From NCBI GenBank assembly GCA_002402965.1, contig DHGW01000082.1:1-55315 (forward strand): DNA of 55,315 nucleotides, read 5' to 3'. Below the pieces are notes generated by a model, which worked only from the letters and a program-made list of their open reading frames with translations, did no database searches and was not told the origin of the DNA. The translations under genes and the position numbers were made by a program. This stretch comes from Bacteroidales bacterium UBA4788. Lineage in GTDB: Bacteria; Bacteroidota; Bacteroidia; Bacteroidales; VadinHA17. Shown in pieces: positions 24,473 to 33,908 of this stretch (within the stretch, counting starts at the first letter, position 1; every line of letters starts with the position of its first letter).

Positions 24473-24480
24473 CAAAAATA
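24473..24480 (-). promoter_or_regulatory. -7 element for the small lipoprotein
   Basis: The minus strand reads TATTTTTG (24480-24473), identical to the -7 boxes of gap and the SRP RNA. Upstream TTG (24498-24496) gives a spacer of only 15 bases, so the -33 box is imperfect. Confidence 0.55.
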
Positions 24481-24580
24481 ACTTTATTTTTAAAACAACA
24501 TTTGTGCCATATTATTATTTGGACCTAACTATTTTTAAACCAACGGATCCGAAAATTGTTATCTGGTAAACTGAGAAACA

Positions 24581-25516
24581 ATGAAATCTCAAATGAGAAT
24601 TGTCTTTATAATAATGATAGTATTGCTTTCAATGGAACAGAATACAAGATCACAGGAGAAGCCTGCATTCAATGACCTCACCGCTGAAGAGGCGAAGGTA
24701 ATTATCAGCAAGGCAACTGAATATCCCTTCACCGGACTGTATGAAAAATTCAACGCGAAAGGGACATACCTCTGTAAACAGTGCGGCAACGCGCTCTTTC
24801 ACTCAGAGACAAAGTTTGATGCGGCATGTGGCTGGCCCAGCTTCGATGATGAGATTGAGGGTGCGGTGAAAAGCGTCCGGGATGCCGACGGCATGCGTAC
24901 CGAGATCGTCTGTGCATCATGCGGTGGCCATCTTGGACACGTCTTCACCGGTGAGGGATTCACACCGAAGAACACCCGTCACTGTGTCAACTCCATATCG
25001 CTCGACTTCGTGCCTCAGGTGTTACCGGCTGGAAACTACGGCACTGCCCTCTTCGCCGGCGGATGCTTCTGGGGTGTTGAATATTTCCTCCAGAAGGAGC
25101 CCGGAGTGGTTGCAGTTGTCTCAGGCTATACGGGCGGACAGGTGAAGAACCCGTCGTACCGGGAGGTCTGCACCGGCAACACCGGACACGCCGAGACGGT
25201 GCGGGTTACCTTTGACGCGAAAAAGACATCCTACGAAAAGCTGGTGAAGCTCTTCCTGGAGATACATGATCCTACCCAGGTGGACAGGCAGGGTCCTGAC
25301 ATCGGTGACCAGTACCGGTCTGAGATCTTTTATAAAAACGAGGAGCAGCGCAGGATCGCTCAGAAGTACCTGGGGCTGCTGAGGGACAAAGGGCTGAAGG
25401 TGGCAACCCGGGTGACCAAAGCTTCAGAGTTTTATCCCGCCGAAGAGTATCACCAGGATTACTATTTCCGCAATGGTAAGGTGCCATATTGCCACGCATA
25501 CACTCAGAGGTTCTAG
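24581..25516 (+). CDS. msrBA: Exported peptide methionine sulfoxide reductase, MsrB-MsrA fusion
   Basis: A 311-residue protein with both methionine sulfoxide reductases in one chain. After a signal peptide (about 1-25, ending TRSQ) comes MsrB (~30-150), with two zinc CxxC pairs (CKQCG, CASCG), GHVFTGEGF and the catalytic Cys in RHCVNSISL. MsrA (~155-311) follows with GGCFWGVEYFLQKEPGV (catalytic Cys), SGYTGG, GHAETV and the end YHQDYYFRNGKVPYC, which offers a recycling Cys. MsrB reduces R- and MsrA S-sulfoxides. The signal peptide places repair outside the cytoplasm. The order B-A is the reverse of the more familiar MsrA-MsrB. It stands alone. Confidence 0.95.
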   Translation: MKSQMRIVFIIMIVLLSMEQNTRSQEKPAFNDLTAEEAKVIISKATEYPFTGLYEKFNAKGTYLCKQCGNALFHSETKFDAACGWPSFDDEIEGAVKSVRDADGMRTEIVCASCGGHLGHVFTGEGFTPKNTRHCVNSISLDFVPQVLPAGNYGTALFAGGCFWGVEYFLQKEPGVVAVVSGYTGGQVKNPSYREVCTGNTGHAETVRVTFDAKKTSYEKLVKLFLEIHDPTQVDRQGPDIGDQYRSEIFYKNEEQRRIAQKYLGLLRDKGLKVATRVTKASEFYPAEEYHQDYYFRNGKVPYCHAYTQRF

Positions 25517-25544
25517 GCAATTTGAGGCTACGACGCAGGAAAAG

Positions 25545-25566
25545 TCCCGTACACGAAGTGTCGGGA
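25545..25566 (+). terminator. Hairpin after msrBA
   Basis: TCCCG (25545-25549) with ACAC (25551-25554) pairs with GTGT (25558-25561) and CGGGA (25562-25566), leaving one bulged T and a GAA loop. No U-run follows. It lies 28 bases past the stop and may end or protect the msrBA message. The remaining bases up to 25705 show no gene or clear motif. Confidence 0.45.
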
Positions 25567-25705
25567 AGCCTGCAGTAACAATTCTTGATGCGCTACGTGC
25601 AACCATTTGCCGTAGGCGATAAAGCATTGTATGATAATGATTTACGAAAAATATAATTCCTCGTAGAAGATTCAGAATTGTAGCAGCATGGCCCAATGAT
25701 AACCT

Positions 25706-25745
25706 AAAAAAATGCCCCCGATAAACTTCATGAATACCGGGGGCA
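25706..25745 (-). terminator. Intrinsic terminator after the BNR-repeat gene
   Basis: TGCCCCCG (25713-25720) pairs with CGGGGGCA (25738-25745) across a 17-base loop. On the minus strand seven U follow (A-run 25706-25712). It lies 26 bases past the stop of the leftward gene. Confidence 0.85.
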
Positions 25746-25771
25746 AAATTTATTTATAAATCGCAAATTTC

Positions 25772-28700
25772 CTACAACTTCGGCACCCTCCCCGATGTCC
25801 ACGGCGCCTTAATCTCATCAAGCTTTGCATTGAGGGCATCAACCGCCTCTCCTGCCTTCTGAATCCTCTCGAGCAGAACCGGGAACTCCTTCTTCAGTAT
25901 CCGGAACTGCTGATCGGATATGCCTGAGATATCACCGGTGTTGCCGTAGAGCGACCTTGACATGGCTGACAACCTTGCGGAGAGCGATACCGGCGACGGC
26001 GGCGTCTCCTCGGTGCTTGCACCTACGGAGATGCCCCTGATGAGATATGTTATCTCAGCCATCTCGTCACTCAGCGCGGCAGCTTCCTTCATCAGTGATG
26101 CGGGAGCGTCAGGTGACTGGTGTATCGTCTGCATGATGGTGTTAACCTTACCGTCGAGCTCGGCTGCATAAGAGATGGCACCGTATGCCGTCTTTGAAAA
26201 GACAGTGAGCTCCTTAATCCATTTCTCCTTCGCTGCAGCATCGGTGACAGGCATAGTCACAATGTCAAGCGGTTTGCATACGAATGGTTCCGGACCGGCC
26301 AGTTCAGTCACCTCGCCCTGCGCATACATGGCCATTGAGACTGAATACTTGCCGGGCATCACTGAGATGCCTCCGCCGCCCCAGCGGCTCCGGCCCTCGC
26401 CCTCGGAGACGGGATTGAACTTCTCTGCTGCCCTGACAGGCTGATAACCCGCACTGGTGAAGTTCCATGTCACACGGCCTACACCCTTGGATGCATTCTT
26501 GTACAGCTTGCGGATCACTGTCCCATCCTCATCGGTGATTGTGAAGATAAGATAAGGCTTAATCTCACGCTCCTCGAGACTCAGATCCCTGGCAGAAGGC
26601 TGGGGAATAAATTCTCCCTTTTCAGAGAGTTTCTTCTCCTTTTCTTTCCTTATATCGGCTGCCGTTTTGGGTACTGTATCGACGTAATAGGTGATCGTTG
26701 CTCCGTAAGGCGGATTCTTTGCCACGTAGTACATCGACCCCTGGTTGTCAAATTCACTGTTCTGTGCAAACATCTTTGCATCACTGATCGGGAAGATATA
26801 ACCGGGTTTGCCGGTGATATCCTTCGAATAATTGCGCAGAGGAGTGTAGTCATCAATGACATAGAATCCCCTTCCGAACGTTGCAATTACGAGATCATTC
26901 TCACGCTCCTGAATGGCGATGTCACGCACCGGGATTGTCGGGAGACCTTTGTTGAACTCTGTCCAGGTTGCCCCGGCGTCAAACGAGACGAAGAAGCTGA
27001 ACTCGGTTCCCAGGAAGAGCAGGTTCGGGTTGATATGATCCTGTTCAATTGTATGTACCGGTCCGTTTGCAGGCAGGTTGGCGCTTATGGATGTCCAGGT
27101 CTTGCCCTTGTCCGTGCTTTTGAGAACGTATGGCTTGAAGTCATCACGCTTGTGGTTGTTAAATGCCGCATAAACAACGTCAGCGTTGAACTTGTCGGCA
27201 AGAATATCGCTCACAAATGTGTATTCGGGAACGCCCGGGTATGTTTTGTTCATCCTCCAGTTGGCGCCGCCGTCCTCTGAGACAGCAATTACACCGTCAT
27301 CGCTGCCCGTATATAAAAGGTCCTTCTGTACCTTTGATTCAGTCAGTGATACGATGGTGCCCCAGAGTGAAGTCGACTTATGTTTGGCAACTGCATCCGT
27401 CGGCCAGTATTTGTCCATTATCTTGAAGTTGTCCCTGTTTTCGTTCCTGGTCAGGTCCGGTGATATTGTTTTCCAGTTGCTTCCCATGTCCTCACTGCGG
27501 AAGAGGAAGTTGGCTGCCATATAAATCCGCTTGTTGCTGTGCGGGCTGATAAGGACAGGGGTGTCCCAGTTCCAGCGGTAAGTGAGTTCACCTTCTCCCG
27601 GGAAGGGCTTGATGCTTACGCTCTGGCCGCTCTTACGGTCATACCGCGAAGCGTTGCCGTACTGTGATTCTGTATAAACAATGTTCGGATCTTTTGGATC
27701 GATGGCCACCCAGAACCCGTCACCACCCTGTGTCACGAACCAGTCATCATTTGTGACACCGTCACTTGTGCTGGCCGAGGGGCCGCCCATGGAGTTGTTG
27801 TCCTGGGTTCCGCCGTAGATATAGTAAAAGGGATATGAATTGTCAACGGCCACCCTGTAGAACTGGGTAACGGGGAGGTTAGACTTGAAGATGAAGTTCT
27901 TCCCGTCGTCAAATGTCTCGTAGATACCGCCGTCACCGCCGATGTAGAAGTGTTTGGTGTTGGTCGGATCAATCCACATGGCATGGTCATCCACATGACG
28001 TCCGTTATTGCTCACTCTTGTGAAGGTACGTCCTCCGTCTGCGGTCACCTGGGTATAGGTGTCAAGACTGAAGACCCTGTCAGCATCCACCGGGTCGCAG
28101 ATGATCTTGTTGTAGTACTGCCCGCTTGCATGGTATGAGTTCATCCTTTCCCATGATGCTCCCCTGTCGACTGACCTGAAGAATCCGCCCGATTCGCCCT
28201 GCGCTTCTACTATCAGGTAGAGGATGTCAGGATTAACGGGTGAGATTGCGAGGCCCATGCCTCCTATGTCACCTCCGGGGAGACCCTTCATGATCTTATC
28301 GAACGTCATTCCGCCGTTGGTTGACTTGTAGACGGCCGACTCAGGTCCGCCGCTGATCTTCATCCCCACATGCCTGCGGCGCTGTTCGCTGGTGGCGTAA
28401 ATCACGTCCGGATTGCGGGGATCGAGCACCACGTTGTTGACACCGGTGTTTTCGCTGATATTAAGAATCTTTTCCCAGCTCTTTCCTCCGTTGGCCGACT
28501 TGTAGAGCCCGCGTTCACCTCCGGGTCCCCATACCGATCCTTCAGCAGCCACGTAGATGACGTCGCTGTTACGCGGATCGATGGCGATACCGCCGATCTG
28601 GCGGGATTCCTTCAGGCCCATATTCTTCCAGCTTGCACCAGCATCGTCGGAACGGTAGACACCGTCACCCCATCCAAGGGCACGCTGGTGATTGTTCTCG

Positions 28701-29074
28701 CCTGTCCCGGCCCAGATGACGTTGTGGTTGTTCGGGTCAATGACGATGCATCCAATGGCATATGCACCGTATTTGTCAAATACCGGCTGCCAGGTGGTGC
28801 CGTTGTTCATGCTCTTCCAGATATTGCCGGAGGCGATGGCAGCGTAGATCTCCGAATGGTTGGAGGGATTGACTGCCAGGTCGGCTATCCTTCCCGAAGC
28901 CCATGCGGGCCCAACGGACCTGAAAGAGATGGTGCTGAAGAATGATGAAGGCACCGAGGGCTTAACCTGGTTTTCGGATGCCCTGGCATCCTTCTTAACT
29001 TCTTTCTTCTGTGCCCAAAGGCTGCATGAGCCCGCCAGCACCAGTACAATGATCAGTGTGAGGATTTTTTTCAT
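25772..29074 (-). CDS. Exported BNR/sortilin-like beta-propeller glycosyl-hydrolase-type protein
   Basis: A 1100-residue exported protein. The signal peptide (1-22) may be cut after WAQ or lipidated at Cys17 (LAGSC). Residues ~45-750 hold many BNR/Asp-box repeats of the form S.DGG.W, for example YRSDDAGASWKNM, YKSANGGKSWEKI and FRSVDRGASWERM, which fold as two sortilin/VPS10-like propellers. The last ~330 residues include a strand-rich domain (YLIFTITDEDGTVIRKLYK) and a helical end. Homologues are annotated as glycosyl hydrolases or VPS10 proteins, but no catalytic residues can be assigned, so binding or peptidase-associated roles remain open. It is a single gene with its own terminator. Confidence 0.85.
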   Translation of the reverse strand: MKKILTLIIVLVLAGSCSLWAQKKEVKKDARASENQVKPSVPSSFFSTISFRSVGPAWASGRIADLAVNPSNHSEIYAAIASGNIWKSMNNGTTWQPVFDKYGAYAIGCIVIDPNNHNVIWAGTGENNHQRALGWGDGVYRSDDAGASWKNMGLKESRQIGGIAIDPRNSDVIYVAAEGSVWGPGGERGLYKSANGGKSWEKILNISENTGVNNVVLDPRNPDVIYATSEQRRRHVGMKISGGPESAVYKSTNGGMTFDKIMKGLPGGDIGGMGLAISPVNPDILYLIVEAQGESGGFFRSVDRGASWERMNSYHASGQYYNKIICDPVDADRVFSLDTYTQVTADGGRTFTRVSNNGRHVDDHAMWIDPTNTKHFYIGGDGGIYETFDDGKNFIFKSNLPVTQFYRVAVDNSYPFYYIYGGTQDNNSMGGPSASTSDGVTNDDWFVTQGGDGFWVAIDPKDPNIVYTESQYGNASRYDRKSGQSVSIKPFPGEGELTYRWNWDTPVLISPHSNKRIYMAANFLFRSEDMGSNWKTISPDLTRNENRDNFKIMDKYWPTDAVAKHKSTSLWGTIVSLTESKVQKDLLYTGSDDGVIAVSEDGGANWRMNKTYPGVPEYTFVSDILADKFNADVVYAAFNNHKRDDFKPYVLKSTDKGKTWTSISANLPANGPVHTIEQDHINPNLLFLGTEFSFFVSFDAGATWTEFNKGLPTIPVRDIAIQERENDLVIATFGRGFYVIDDYTPLRNYSKDITGKPGYIFPISDAKMFAQNSEFDNQGSMYYVAKNPPYGATITYYVDTVPKTAADIRKEKEKKLSEKGEFIPQPSARDLSLEEREIKPYLIFTITDEDGTVIRKLYKNASKGVGRVTWNFTSAGYQPVRAAEKFNPVSEGEGRSRWGGGGISVMPGKYSVSMAMYAQGEVTELAGPEPFVCKPLDIVTMPVTDAAAKEKWIKELTVFSKTAYGAISYAAELDGKVNTIMQTIHQSPDAPASLMKEAAALSDEMAEITYLIRGISVGASTEETPPSPVSLSARLSAMSRSLYGNTGDISGISDQQFRILKKEFPVLLERIQKAGEAVDALNAKLDEIKAPWTSGRVPKL

Positions 29075-29186
29075 AGATTGGTATATTGGTTAGTTAATTA
29101 CTAATCGCTAAGTTAAGATAAGGAAAATTGTCAGCTTATTTTTTAACGTTATTTAATTATTTTGCTGCGGATTAAACGGAACAGAA

Positions 29187-29933
29187 ATGAACAGCACATA
29201 TTTTACCAGGAGGACAATCAGGAAGTACGAAGCCAGGGATCTAGATGAAGGGTTGCTTGAACGAATCCTGACAGCAGGCATACGCGCATCGACTACTGGT
29301 AATATGCAGGTATACAGTATTATAGTGACCCGCGACAAGGAGATGAAGAAGAGGCTTGCCCCCGTGCACTTCAACCAGCCCATGGTGACTGAAGCTCCGG
29401 TGGTGCTGACCTTCTGTGCCGACTTCAACAGGTTTAACAAGTGGTGCAGGCAGCGTGACGCACATCCGGGGTATGAAAACTTTCTCTCCTTCATGACCGC
29501 TGCCATTGATGCGGTGATAGTGGCACAGACCGTTTGCTGTGCCGCTGAAGAGGAAGGACTCGGAATATGTTACCTGGGAACGGCTACCTACAATGCCGGC
29601 CAGATAACAGATGTGCTGGAGCTGCCTGAGGGTGTGGTGCCTGTTGCCACAGTGACCATGGGCTGGCCGGCTGAGGTGCCGGAGCAGCCTGACAGGCTCC
29701 CACTGAAGGCAGTGGTGCACCGTGAAAAATACCGCGACTTTACCCCTCAGATGATTGATGACCTGTACAGGGAAAAGGAGGCGCGTGCCGACTCACAGCA
29801 GTTTATTTCCGAGAACAATAAACAGACCCTGGCTCAGGTCTTCACTGATGTGCGCTACAAAAAGACTGACAACGAATACTTCTCGGAGAAATTCCTTGAA
29901 GTGATTCGAAAACAAGGCTTTCTTCCCCTCTGA
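29187..29933 (+). CDS. Nitroreductase-family flavoprotein (NfsA-like)
   Basis: A 248-residue FMN-dependent NAD(P)H oxidoreductase. The N-terminus FTRRTIRKYEARDLDEGLLE and ASTTGNMQVYSI (residue ~36) form the FMN phosphate and isoalloxazine site. GLGICYLGTATYN lies near 130 and VATVTMGWPAEVPEQPDRLPL near 155, which is the typical turn followed by a variable C-terminal extension. NfsA-type enzymes reduce nitro-compounds, quinones or chromate in two-electron steps; the natural substrate is not known. About 50 C-terminal residues have no clear similarity. It appears to be transcribed alone. Confidence 0.9.
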   Translation: MNSTYFTRRTIRKYEARDLDEGLLERILTAGIRASTTGNMQVYSIIVTRDKEMKKRLAPVHFNQPMVTEAPVVLTFCADFNRFNKWCRQRDAHPGYENFLSFMTAAIDAVIVAQTVCCAAEEEGLGICYLGTATYNAGQITDVLELPEGVVPVATVTMGWPAEVPEQPDRLPLKAVVHREKYRDFTPQMIDDLYREKEARADSQQFISENNKQTLAQVFTDVRYKKTDNEYFSEKFLEVIRKQGFLPL

Positions 29934-29972
29934 TATTATAAGTGTTTTATTTACATTTATAGCTGATTTTAC

Positions 29973-29980
29973 TATATTTG
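29973..29980 (+). promoter_or_regulatory. -7 element of the T9SS cargo gene
   Basis: TATATTTG (29973-29980) matches the consensus; no TTTG is found 19-21 bases upstream. It would give a leader of about 88 bases before the ATG at 30073, and shows that in-frame codons from 29980 are untranslated leader. Confidence 0.5.
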
Positions 29981-30072
29981 TGTCAGATGATCTGATACCG
30001 GGATGCGCACCGGAAAAAAGGAGCCCTGGCAGGTCAACCCGAAATTGTTCTGTAACCCATTCATTGAAGAAT

Positions 30073-32613
30073 ATGAAAGGTCTGTCGAACTTCTGCAGTT
30101 TCATTGTAGCCGCCTGTGTGACTATTGGGCCTCTCTGCGGCCAGGGAGAGAATGATTCGGTGAATCTGGCCCTTGCGGCATCGGTCTCTGCATCATTTGT
30201 TTCATCGTGGGAGACACTTGCTGCGGTAAAGGATGGCTATGAACCGGCCGGGTCGGCGGATCATTCCCATGGCGCCTACGGCAACTGGAACGGGGAGGCG
30301 GATTATGGAAAATACAACTGGGTTCAGTATGAGTGGCCCCTGGCACAGAATGTGACCTCCTCGTCAGTATACTGGTGGGATGACGGCATGGGAATCGATA
30401 AGCCGACAGATGCATATATAACATTCTGGAACGGTTCGGTGTGGTCAGATACGGTCAGGATAGGGACCGATCCCGACAGGTACAACGCGGCCAGGTCAGA
30501 TTTCAGGACAAACAGGGTACGCATCTGGATGAAGAGCCTGATGGCCACAGGCATTCTGGAGTGGAGAGTATTCGGAACTGCAAATACTACATGTGTTCCT
30601 ACAGTCCTTTCTCCTATTGTTCAGGCAGGAAATCTGCCTGTGCAGGAATCAAATACTGTCAGTATTGCTTCCGGTGACTCGGTCCTTCTTGACATGGTTC
30701 CCGTCGATGGAGGTGACTGGAGCTGGTCCGGTCCGTCTGGATTCTCAGCCAGCACCAGGACTGTGAAAATCAGGGACATGATGCCCTCACAGTCGGGAAC
30801 ATACACTGTGTCTTTTCTTAACCAGTGCGGTGCATTCTCACGCAAGGATTTTTTTGTAACAGTATGGAGCGGTGCAGATCCGGCAGATCCGTTTACCTGG
30901 CCTGCCTTCAATCCTGCCATCAGCTATAGTTTCAGGGATGAGTTTCCGGGGCTGCAGGAACCGGTCATGGATCTTGAAGACTGCCCCGGTGTTGTCGGTC
31001 ATGTCTCATCAGGGTGGTGGACCTTCAGGTGGGGAGCATCGGCAAATCCTCTGGTGACTTCAGCAGCCGTCAACCCTATGCTGGACAGGATGAACAGGGA
31101 TTTTGCCTACTTCAGGAATGAGATGGGCTGGCCTCCTGATAAAAGGGCAAAGAGAGGGTACCGGAGCGCCATCTATCTTTACGGATCAGGCCTCTGCACT
31201 GACAACGCCTCCAACACTGAACTGGGCGGCTGGCAAAGCAGCATCACCTATAACGGTGAGTCGTGGCCGATGGTGCTTATTTCATACTATCCGGTTTACT
31301 GCTTTGATCCGTCATGCTCTTACAGCGACAAGGCTTACCAGACCGGCGCGGTGGTGCATGAAGGCATCCACTCTGTACTGGCTGACCTTCCGGGGTGCAG
31401 GCAGGCAGCGTGGTTCCACGAGGGTGGCAACACATGGCTGCAACAGGAGGCCTCTGCTGAGCAGTCCAATAACTACAGCAGCATGGGCTTCCTGAACGGT
31501 GCCTCGTTCATCGCCCCGTTTATGCCAATCGAGTGTTACAGCGGCTGGCTTCAGGACGGGTCATTTGGCGGCCCTTCTGCGGAAGGTGTCAACCGCTTCG
31601 ACGGGAGCACCCAGATCTGCACCTGGAGAAATCTCCTGGGCGGAGTGCAGTACAGCAATGTATTCCCGACCTTCCTGGGGATGACGCTCGGCAAGCGAAG
31701 CATTGCCTGGATATGGAGGTATTGCCCCGACAGGGTCCTGGAAGGCATCTCTGCAGGGCTCGGGGATGCACAGACCCGCAGGCTGATTATTGAGTACAGG
31801 GCAAAGCAGGCACTCATTGACATGGGCAAATGGACAAATGCCATACGTGACCTGCTCGATTCCCAGTTCGGGACACAGATAAAGGCTGAGTGGCAGCCCA
31901 GCTGGCTGAATCCGCCTGTGTGGCAGGCAACACCCTACGTGAAGACAACGAACGACGGCAACGGACTTCTCACCCCGGAAAAAGCCACAACCCCCGGCTG
32001 GTCGGGAGCCAACCAGATACCCCTTAAGGTTACCGGTGACATTGTTACTGTCGAATTCACCCCCCTGTCACCCAATATGTCACTCCAGCTCTGCTACCGC
32101 TCCGCCGATGGTGAGCCGTTCTACAGCAATCCTGTTTATGGAGGGGACTGTAGTCTCAGGCTTGAAAAGGCACCTGCCAACGGAGTCATCTTCGCAGTCA
32201 TATGCAACACGGATTATATATACAAGGGAGAAGAGACACGAACTGCCCATCATGATTACAGGATCAGGCTCGTCACGGGTGTAACCGGGACCGCAGATGT
32301 AAACACCCGGTGGTACCAGTGGGACAGGGACCTCTCCTCATCCACGGCTGTTGAGCATGTAAGCCTCGCCGGGAACTGCAGGATCTACCCGAATCCGGTC
32401 CTCCGCAGTGAGAATATCATAATTCACCCTTGCGAAGAGTCCCCGGAACCATTGTCAGTTGAGATATGGAACCTCAGCGGGGTAATGGTTCACCGTGAGA
32501 ATCTGTCAGGCAGCAACAGGCTTTCAATGTCAAATGTTCCGGCTGCCGGGATCTATTTCCTTGTTGCCACAACGGAGAGAAGCAAATCGATAAACAGGAT
32601 TATCGTCAGGTAG
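30073..32613 (+). CDS. T9SS-sorted multidomain protein with putative gluzincin metallopeptidase motif
   Basis: An 846-residue exported protein. Signal peptide ~1-20 (ending LCGQG). Residues ~25-175 look like a galactose-binding, F5/8-C-like domain (VQYEWPLAQNVTSSSVYWWD). Residues ~187-280 form an Ig-like domain (SGTYTVSFLNQCG). The central part has HEGIH at 429-433 (HExxH) and, 16 residues on, WFHEGGNTWLQQE with Glu450, the spacing pattern of a gluzincin zinc site. The last ~75 residues (CRIYPNPVLRSENI through to GIYFLVATTERS) are a type IX secretion C-terminal sorting domain. It should be secreted and anchored or released at the surface. Protease activity is inferred from the motif alone. 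The ATG at 30073 is chosen for the signal peptide. Confidence 0.82.
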   Translation: MKGLSNFCSFIVAACVTIGPLCGQGENDSVNLALAASVSASFVSSWETLAAVKDGYEPAGSADHSHGAYGNWNGEADYGKYNWVQYEWPLAQNVTSSSVYWWDDGMGIDKPTDAYITFWNGSVWSDTVRIGTDPDRYNAARSDFRTNRVRIWMKSLMATGILEWRVFGTANTTCVPTVLSPIVQAGNLPVQESNTVSIASGDSVLLDMVPVDGGDWSWSGPSGFSASTRTVKIRDMMPSQSGTYTVSFLNQCGAFSRKDFFVTVWSGADPADPFTWPAFNPAISYSFRDEFPGLQEPVMDLEDCPGVVGHVSSGWWTFRWGASANPLVTSAAVNPMLDRMNRDFAYFRNEMGWPPDKRAKRGYRSAIYLYGSGLCTDNASNTELGGWQSSITYNGESWPMVLISYYPVYCFDPSCSYSDKAYQTGAVVHEGIHSVLADLPGCRQAAWFHEGGNTWLQQEASAEQSNNYSSMGFLNGASFIAPFMPIECYSGWLQDGSFGGPSAEGVNRFDGSTQICTWRNLLGGVQYSNVFPTFLGMTLGKRSIAWIWRYCPDRVLEGISAGLGDAQTRRLIIEYRAKQALIDMGKWTNAIRDLLDSQFGTQIKAEWQPSWLNPPVWQATPYVKTTNDGNGLLTPEKATTPGWSGANQIPLKVTGDIVTVEFTPLSPNMSLQLCYRSADGEPFYSNPVYGGDCSLRLEKAPANGVIFAVICNTDYIYKGEETRTAHHDYRIRLVTGVTGTADVNTRWYQWDRDLSSSTAVEHVSLAGNCRIYPNPVLRSENIIIHPCEESPEPLSVEIWNLSGVMVHRENLSGSNRLSMSNVPAAGIYFLVATTERSKSINRIIVR

Positions 32614-32669
32614 TACTCCATGACGGTTTATGGCTCCAGACCGGACTGTCAGGGCAGCAGGAGAAGCGT

Positions 32670-32749
32670 GGTTATCGCTTCCACCTGCCTGGCTGATCAA
32701 AAGCTTGATTGCGGTTATCAGTGCGGCAGTGCCTGGCTGATTAAAAGCT
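32670..32749. repeat. Imperfect tandem duplication at the 3' end of the Ldh-family gene
   Basis: GCCTGGCTGATCAAAAGCT (32687-32705) and GCCTGGCTGATTAAAAGCT (32731-32749) differ at one base, and GGTTATC precedes both (32670, 32713). The second copy contains the stop of the leftward gene. In the first, the same frame would end in TGA instead of TAA. This looks like a local duplication of a gene end. Confidence 0.7.
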
Positions 32750-33808
32750 GAGCCCCAGCTCCCCTGCAATTGCCTTCAGGTCTTCAACCACTGCCGGAAC
32801 GATGCTGATACCTGATCTCAGGTTCCGCTCCTCCGCTTCCCTTTCCGGATCACCCGGGATCATCACCCGCACCTCACCCTTTGCAGGTTTTGCGTTTCGG
32901 AATGTTCTGATCCACTGATCCATTGCCTCCCTGAACTCATTCGCAGGCCTGAAGGCGTCTATCCTCATGGCGCCGAAGAAGTGGCCTGTTCCCTTGCCCG
33001 GCTGGTTCTCCGGCACGGGGAGGTAGGCTACGCTTGGCGGGACGAAGGGTCCGAAGTTGGCGCCGCTGAAGAGAGCGCTGAAGATATCTATAACCGCAGT
33101 CATGCAGTAGCCCTTATGGCTCCCGTGGACACGGTCGCCCCCGAGGGTAACCATGCCTCCGCCGCGGCGCAGTATGCCGGGGTCATCGGAGGGATTGCCT
33201 TCCGCATCCTGAACATACCCCAGCGGCACCTTCTCGCCCTTCTTCTCAGACACTGCCAGCTTGCCGCGGGCGATGGGGGTGGTGGCGAAGTCGGCAACGA
33301 AGGGTGGCTCCTCCATGGCCGGCACAGCCACGGCCAGAGGGTTGGTGCCGAGATATCTGCTCACTGAAAAGGTTGGCACCACCAGGGGATTGGCGTTGGT
33401 GACGGTGATGCCTGCCATGTCATGCTCCAGGGCCATCATTGCGTAATAGCCTGCTATTCCGAAGTGATTTGAGTTGCGTGTTGCCACCCATCCCGTTCCT
33501 GTGGCGGCCGCTTTCTCGATGGCCAGACGCATTGACCTGACCCCTGCCACCATTCCGAAGCACCTGTCACCGTCAATGACGGCAGTGGAGGGAGTTTCAT
33601 GTACCACCCTCACGTCAGGGGTGACGTTCACCCGTCCGCTCTTCCACAACTCATAGTATTCGCGTACCCGTATCATACCGTGTGATGAGTGGTCGCGCAA
33701 CTCAGCTGCCACCAGCACCGCGGCTACAGCAGCAGCGTCATCACGGCTGCAACCAACGCCCATGAAGACATTGGTGGTGAATTCAAGCAAGTATTTGTGA
33801 TCGTACAT
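32741..33808 (-). CDS. Ldh-family (malate/L-sulfolactate/ureidoglycolate-type) NAD(P)-dependent oxidoreductase
   Basis: A 355-residue enzyme of the type-2 malate/lactate dehydrogenase family, structurally unrelated to classical Rossmann LDH. Features are RDHSSHGMIRVREY (residue ~38, with the catalytic His), GTGWVATRNSNHFGIAGYYAMMA near 110, TNANPLVVPTF and GTNPLAVAVPA near 150, FADFATTPIARGKL, and HGSHKGYCMTAVIDI near 230. Members act on malate, sulfolactate, delta-piperideine carboxylate or ureidoglycolate; no neighbour fixes the substrate. The ATG at 33808 gives the usual N-terminus YDHKYLLEF. It lies 125 bases downstream of the S41 protease gene on the same strand, with a short heptad repeat between them. 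Confidence 0.9.
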   Translation of the reverse strand: MYDHKYLLEFTTNVFMGVGCSRDDAAAVAAVLVAAELRDHSSHGMIRVREYYELWKSGRVNVTPDVRVVHETPSTAVIDGDRCFGMVAGVRSMRLAIEKAAATGTGWVATRNSNHFGIAGYYAMMALEHDMAGITVTNANPLVVPTFSVSRYLGTNPLAVAVPAMEEPPFVADFATTPIARGKLAVSEKKGEKVPLGYVQDAEGNPSDDPGILRRGGGMVTLGGDRVHGSHKGYCMTAVIDIFSALFSGANFGPFVPPSVAYLPVPENQPGKGTGHFFGAMRIDAFRPANEFREAMDQWIRTFRNAKPAKGEVRVMIPGDPEREAEERNLRSGISIVPAVVEDLKAIAGELGLSF

Positions 33809-33908
33809 GTTATTCTGCAATTCTTTATGCCCTACAGGCAAATTAATCATGGGTATCTCTGATCTACAATGCTTAATCGCCTACGGCGAATAAATCAATA
33901 TTTCCAAA

